Part shown: in pieces, positions 6,842 through 9,068 of the stretch
How positions within the stretch are numbered: position 1 is the first letter of the stretch
Layout of the letters: every line of letters begins with the position of its first letter
Assembly (NCBI GenBank): GCA_016550485.1
Contig: JABXGV010000326.1
Span: forward strand, 1 to 9,068
DNA: 9,068 bases
Reading direction: 5' to 3'
From: an archaeon
Lineage (GTDB): Archaea; Asgardarchaeota; Hermodarchaeia; Hermodarchaeales; Hermodarchaeaceae
Program-made: the position numbers and the translations under genes
Notes under the pieces: generated by a model
Databases searched by the model: none
Told to the model about the DNA's origin: nothing
Seen by the model: the letters and a program-made list of their open reading frames with translations, nothing else

Positions 6842-7867
6842 CTAGTCCTTCATCTGAACAAGGATTTCTAAGATTCGAGGGAGCTTGTAGACAGCTGCAG
6901 AAAGATTACAAACAAGGCGGCACAATTCAGCGTAGACTATTCTTTGTTGTCGTGAAGTCTTAGAGTTGGTTGCTTTTTCTAAGAGTTCCTTAGCGCTACG
7001 ATGGAAAAGCCCTACAACGCGTTTCTCTACAGTGGCAGGTCCCCAGTCAAATGACTTGAAGACATGTTTGGCCTCAGAAATAACACCAGACATTGATGTT
7101 GCATGAAACGATTGTGCAAGCTGGTTATAGAAATCTTGAACCAGGCTTATGACGTGTCTGTGCTCCGCGCTCGTGAGAAGTAATATTGCCCCTGATTTTC
7201 GGAGAAGGTCTTGGAGTAACCGAGAACCAGGTGCCTCCGATAGAAGACTGCGAATCAAGTTATAGAATACTTCGCTCGATATTTTTGTGACTAGGGTGAT
7301 GATTTCTAGCGGCTCGCTATATCTGAAGAGCTCCTTACAGGACTCAAACCAGTACGTTGGAAGAAGCAAATGACAAGTGGTGGAGTATCTGTCAAGGAGT
7401 TGTTGAATTGGTAGGAGCTGCTTATCAGGGTCAGAGACAGAAAGCCGGCGCTGGAAAGGTTTGCCTGCTAAACCACTCAAATCTGAGGTCGTTTCTTGGC
7501 TCGGACTACTATCAGTTACCGACGATACCTCTTTGGCTGCACCGCTGTCCCACGCCAAGACTGGAGTGCTTCTTCCTAGTTTCGTTAACGCCTTTTCGAT
7601 GCGAGCCAAATGCTTCAAGATTACTTGAACTGCATTATTGACAAAAGAAGAGCTAGCAGCAGAATCGGCTTTAGCACACTGTTCAAAAGTTTGTCTGACT
7701 GAATCTTTGACAGACTGCACTCCTTCAGTTAATTGCTTGATTTGTTTCTGTTCCAGCGCGCCTCCCGATTCGATAGTAAGAAGGGCTTCAATGAGAGTGG
7801 AGTTAACCGTTACGAGAATCAGAATCTGTTCAAGCAACTCTTCGGAGGTAATCAATGAACACTCCAC
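6842..7867 (-). CDS. Uncharacterised helical protein in operon with a CetZ-like GTPase
   Basis: No family is recognised. The 341 residues fall into three parts: a helical N-terminal region (about 7-97) with coiled-coil-like stretches such as KQIKQLTEGVQSVKDSV; a Ser/Thr-rich linker (about 106-135) likely to be disordered; and a helical C-terminal region (about 145-341) rich in Leu with Cys, Tyr and Phe scattered through it. There is no signal peptide, membrane segment or nucleotide-binding motif. It starts 12 bases after the stop of the CetZ-like gene, so the two are cotranscribed and may act together. The start is uncertain: the GTG at 7867 has no well-placed ribosome binding site, whereas a TTG at 7855 (MITSEELL...) has GGAG six bases upstream at 7865-7862. 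The start at 7855 would remove four residues. The 3' end abuts the opposing gene's stop with no gap. Confidence 0.8.
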   Translation of the reverse strand: MECSLITSEELLEQILILVTVNSTLIEALLTIESGGALEQKQIKQLTEGVQSVKDSVRQTFEQCAKADSAASSSFVNNAVQVILKHLARIEKALTKLGRSTPVLAWDSGAAKEVSSVTDSSPSQETTSDLSGLAGKPFQRRLSVSDPDKQLLPIQQLLDRYSTTCHLLLPTYWFESCKELFRYSEPLEIITLVTKISSEVFYNLIRSLLSEAPGSRLLQDLLRKSGAILLLTSAEHRHVISLVQDFYNQLAQSFHATSMSGVISEAKHVFKSFDWGPATVEKRVVGLFHRSAKELLEKATNSKTSRQQRIVYAELCRLVCNLSAAVYKLPRILEILVQMKD

Positions 7868-7879
7868 TCCAGTCTATCA

Positions 7880-9068
7880 TCACATCTGAGGTAAGCCAAA
7901 TAGCTCTGATACATCTTGAATCGCTGTTCGGAGTTCTTCTTCACTAGATCCTTTCGACTTCCTGAACCACTCGCGACGTAAAGGTGAAGGACCTGCATGG
8001 AGATCTACAAGCTGAGTGGCAGACGTGACGATATCTTGCATTTCTGGGAATCTAGGTAGCCCCAATAAGACTACAAGATCAACAGGATAGGCTTCACGAT
8101 TCTCATAAGAAACAAAGCAAGGTGTAACTGCAGCGCCTGGAGCCAAATAGGGACGAAGAGCCTCTTTGATGTGTGGATCGTACTCGGCACGAATGAACTC
8201 GCGGGGTCCTGAAAAGGTATAATAGATTGAGGAAGCGGTAGTGTCTTTACCGACTTCGGCGAAGCTACAGTGCTCTATCGCGTATCGTACCATATTACGA
8301 AGCTGTTGTGGAATGTTCCCGGCAGACGGAATTAATCCCACATCGGAGTATAAACAGGGGACTACGATTGAGTCTAATTTTCTCGCATAATCGGCGAGGT
8401 CAGAAGTAGGAAAGACATCTTTACCTGGCTCCACTACACCAGGGCTCAGCATTTGTTCAACGAATCTTAACGCCAGCGGGTTGACGAGTTCAACAAATGC
8501 AGATTCTTGTGCTTTAGATACCGCATCACCCCCTTCGGTTGTGGAGGGTACTAAAGATTCAACATCTGTAATTTTAGCAAGATCAATGGAAAGCTGGCGT
8601 TGTAGAAAGTCGGAAACCTCACCCTTGCGCCAAGCAAGAACACGACGGAGCATAGCACGGTTACTCAATAGACATACAAGGTCGGCACCTTTGTCTTCTA
8701 GCTGTGCGCGTAGCAGCGTTGAGAGCCCCCAAACGGTATTTACTGCCTCAGAAGACTGGTCCTTAAAGGGGAGAATACCGAAAACATAAGTGAATACGCG
8801 TCGTTTTTCTTGTTCTTGGAAGCGTTCTTTGAGAATCTCAATGAGAGCTGGTGTGCCACCACACCCAGTACCCCCACCAGTACTCGTGAAAATCACAAAG
8901 CCAGAGACTCCCTCATATCCTAGCTCCGTGAGCTGCTCGATAATGATTTCCTTCGATTTGATGGCGTAGTAGTAGCCATCGGTAAAGTTTCCTCCGCATC
9001 CAATATCAGTCTCACCATAAAGCAGAGTGTTTTCTTTGGGAATGCCATACTTTTGGCGTAGTTTCTGG
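7880..9068 (-). CDS. CetZ-like tubulin/FtsZ-superfamily GTPase (5' end outside window)
   Basis: This is a polymer-forming GTPase of the tubulin/FtsZ superfamily, cytoplasmic. 395 residues are visible and the frame is open to the window edge; the GTG at 8896 is an internal valine. Missing are roughly the first 40-80 residues with the T1 loop. Seen in order (visible numbering): GCGGNFTDGYY near 24-34, matching the GxGGN T3 region; the signature TGGGTGCGG at 63-71 (T4); FGILPFKD around 96-103 (T5); SNRAML with N136 (T6); and TSDLAD at 221-226 as T7. D223 lies where FtsZ has NxDFAD and CetZ has its catalytic glutamate. The C-terminal domain shows FSGPREF and VVLLGLPRFPEMQ, which resemble CetZ more than FtsZ or eukaryotic tubulin. 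About 50 more residues than usual separate T4 and T7. CetZ proteins control cell shape in haloarchaea; the role here is unknown. Confidence 0.85.
   Translation of the reverse strand, partial: QKLRQKYGIPKENTLLYGETDIGCGGNFTDGYYYAIKSKEIIIEQLTELGYEGVSGFVIFTSTGGGTGCGGTPALIEILKERFQEQEKRRVFTYVFGILPFKDQSSEAVNTVWGLSTLLRAQLEDKGADLVCLLSNRAMLRRVLAWRKGEVSDFLQRQLSIDLAKITDVESLVPSTTEGGDAVSKAQESAFVELVNPLALRFVEQMLSPGVVEPGKDVFPTSDLADYARKLDSIVVPCLYSDVGLIPSAGNIPQQLRNMVRYAIEHCSFAEVGKDTTASSIYYTFSGPREFIRAEYDPHIKEALRPYLAPGAAVTPCFVSYENREAYPVDLVVLLGLPRFPEMQDIVTSATQLVDLHAGPSPLRREWFRKSKGSSEEELRTAIQDVSELFGLPQM

Noticed and set aside
7357..7889. Two plus-strand open frames (94 and 83 residues)
   Set aside because: They lie antisense within the 341-residue gene, have no ribosome binding site and encode Cys/Ser/Arg-rich sequence of shadow type.
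8894..8896. GTG as the start of the CetZ-like gene
   Set aside because: 57 further in-frame codons upstream encode the conserved GCGGN region; the gene continues past the window end.
7880..9068. Canonical FtsZ
   Set aside because: The T7 loop lacks the FtsZ asparagine, the region between T4 and T7 is too long, and the C-terminal domain motifs resemble CetZ instead.

Overview
The window looks like a piece of chromosome from an anaerobic archaeon. The grounds are: two-subunit style pyruvate:ferredoxin oxidoreductase genes; a TldD/TldE pair; a PurM-superfamily protein closest in its motifs to methanogenesis marker protein 2; a CetZ-like member of the tubulin/FtsZ superfamily; AT-rich TATA-like boxes; and GAGGTG(A)-type ribosome binding sites. 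GC content looks close to half by eye. I cannot fix the phylum: a mesophilic euryarchaeal, TACK or Asgard lineage would all fit, and no rRNA or tRNA is present to settle it.

Layout, left to right. Positions 1-2115 (+): the 3' part of porA, then porB, four base pairs short of a stop/start overlap in one operon. Positions 2116-2263: a 148-base gap with two inverted repeats and a TATA-like box. Positions 2264-5100 (+): tldD and tldE, a heteromeric zinc-metalloprotease pair. Positions 5101-5201: a gap with a hairpin whose 3' arm contains the next gene's ribosome binding site. Positions 5202-6230 (+): an AIR-synthase-related ATP-binding protein. Positions 6296-6841 (+): a short coiled-coil protein ending in a winged-helix-like domain. 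Positions 6842-9068 (-): a convergent operon running in from the right edge, with a CetZ-like GTPase (5' end outside the window) followed after 12 bases by a 341-residue helical protein that I do not recognise. No CRISPR array, insertion sequence, tRNA or rRNA was seen.

The left half is core metabolism and maintenance: PorAB interconverts pyruvate and acetyl-CoA with ferredoxin, and TldD/TldE processes peptides. The right end is the most interesting part. A cytoskeletal GTPase with roughly 50 extra residues between its nucleotide-binding and catalytic loops is tightly linked to an uncharacterised helical protein, and it abuts, tail to tail, a gene for a coiled-coil/winged-helix protein. This may be an undescribed archaeal tubulin-superfamily module, but its function is inference only.
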